Origin: Rhodospirillales bacterium
Lineage (GTDB): Bacteria; Pseudomonadota; Alphaproteobacteria; Reyranellales; Reyranellaceae
Direction: 5' to 3'
DNA: 36,020 nucleotides
Assembly (NCBI GenBank): GCA_016191685.1
Contig: JACPVT010000202.1
Location: forward strand, 1 to 36,020
Shown here: positions 35,973 to 36,020 of the stretch, one piece after another
Numbering within the stretch: position 1 is the first letter of the stretch
How the letters are laid out: the number at the start of each line of letters is the position of its first letter
The notes under the pieces: model-generated
Seen by the model: only the letters and a program-made list of their open reading frames with translations
What the model was told of the DNA's origin: nothing
The model's database searches: none
Translations under genes and position numbers: made by a program

Positions 35973-36020
35973 GTGCCCTATTATCCGGCGCTGGCGCTGC
36001 TGTGCTTCGGCACAGCCGCC
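35973..36020 (+). CDS. Possible start of a short hydrophobic/exported protein, truncated by window edge
   Basis: GTG-initiated frame VPYYPALALLCFGTAA resembles a signal peptide; only 16 codons visible. Confidence 0.25.
   Translation, partial: MPYYPALALLCFGTAA

Overview
High-GC chromosomal window that looks alphaproteobacterial; the lineage is inferred from gene content and codon bias, not tested. Most of it is densely packed core metabolism and housekeeping: the 3' end of rodA, a tRNA-Lys(CTT), 6-phosphofructokinase, PrmB-like methyltransferase, CaiB/BaiF CoA-transferase, a divergent catabolic cluster (amidase + cytosine-deaminase-like amidohydrolase opposite Bug-type binding proteins + thiolase/DUF35 pair), an AlkB/Ogt alkylation-repair pair, tandem cytochromes c, a CBS+BON protein with a cytochrome c, Kup, P450, HpaI-like aldolase, GST, nitronate monooxygenase, two MFS transporters, a 1062-aa BNR/VPS10-type beta-propeller protein and a Usg-family protein. 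I see no phage, transposon, CRISPR array or canonical defence island. The most interesting signals are: (1) a CIRCE-like operator with an RpoH-like promoter at the right edge; (2) an FNR/FixK-type anaerobox upstream of the CBS-BON/cytochrome c pair; (3) a near-consensus sigma70 promoter overlapped by a perfect 8-bp inverted repeat in front of an orphan HTH gene; (4) a cluster of three small Tyr/Pro-rich putative lipoproteins, two sharing a ~100-bp duplicated EF-hand/TSP3-like module; (5) an amidohydrolase whose cytosine-deaminase catalytic positions appear substituted; (6) a repeated tail-to-tail gene arrangement with shared or abutting stop codons.
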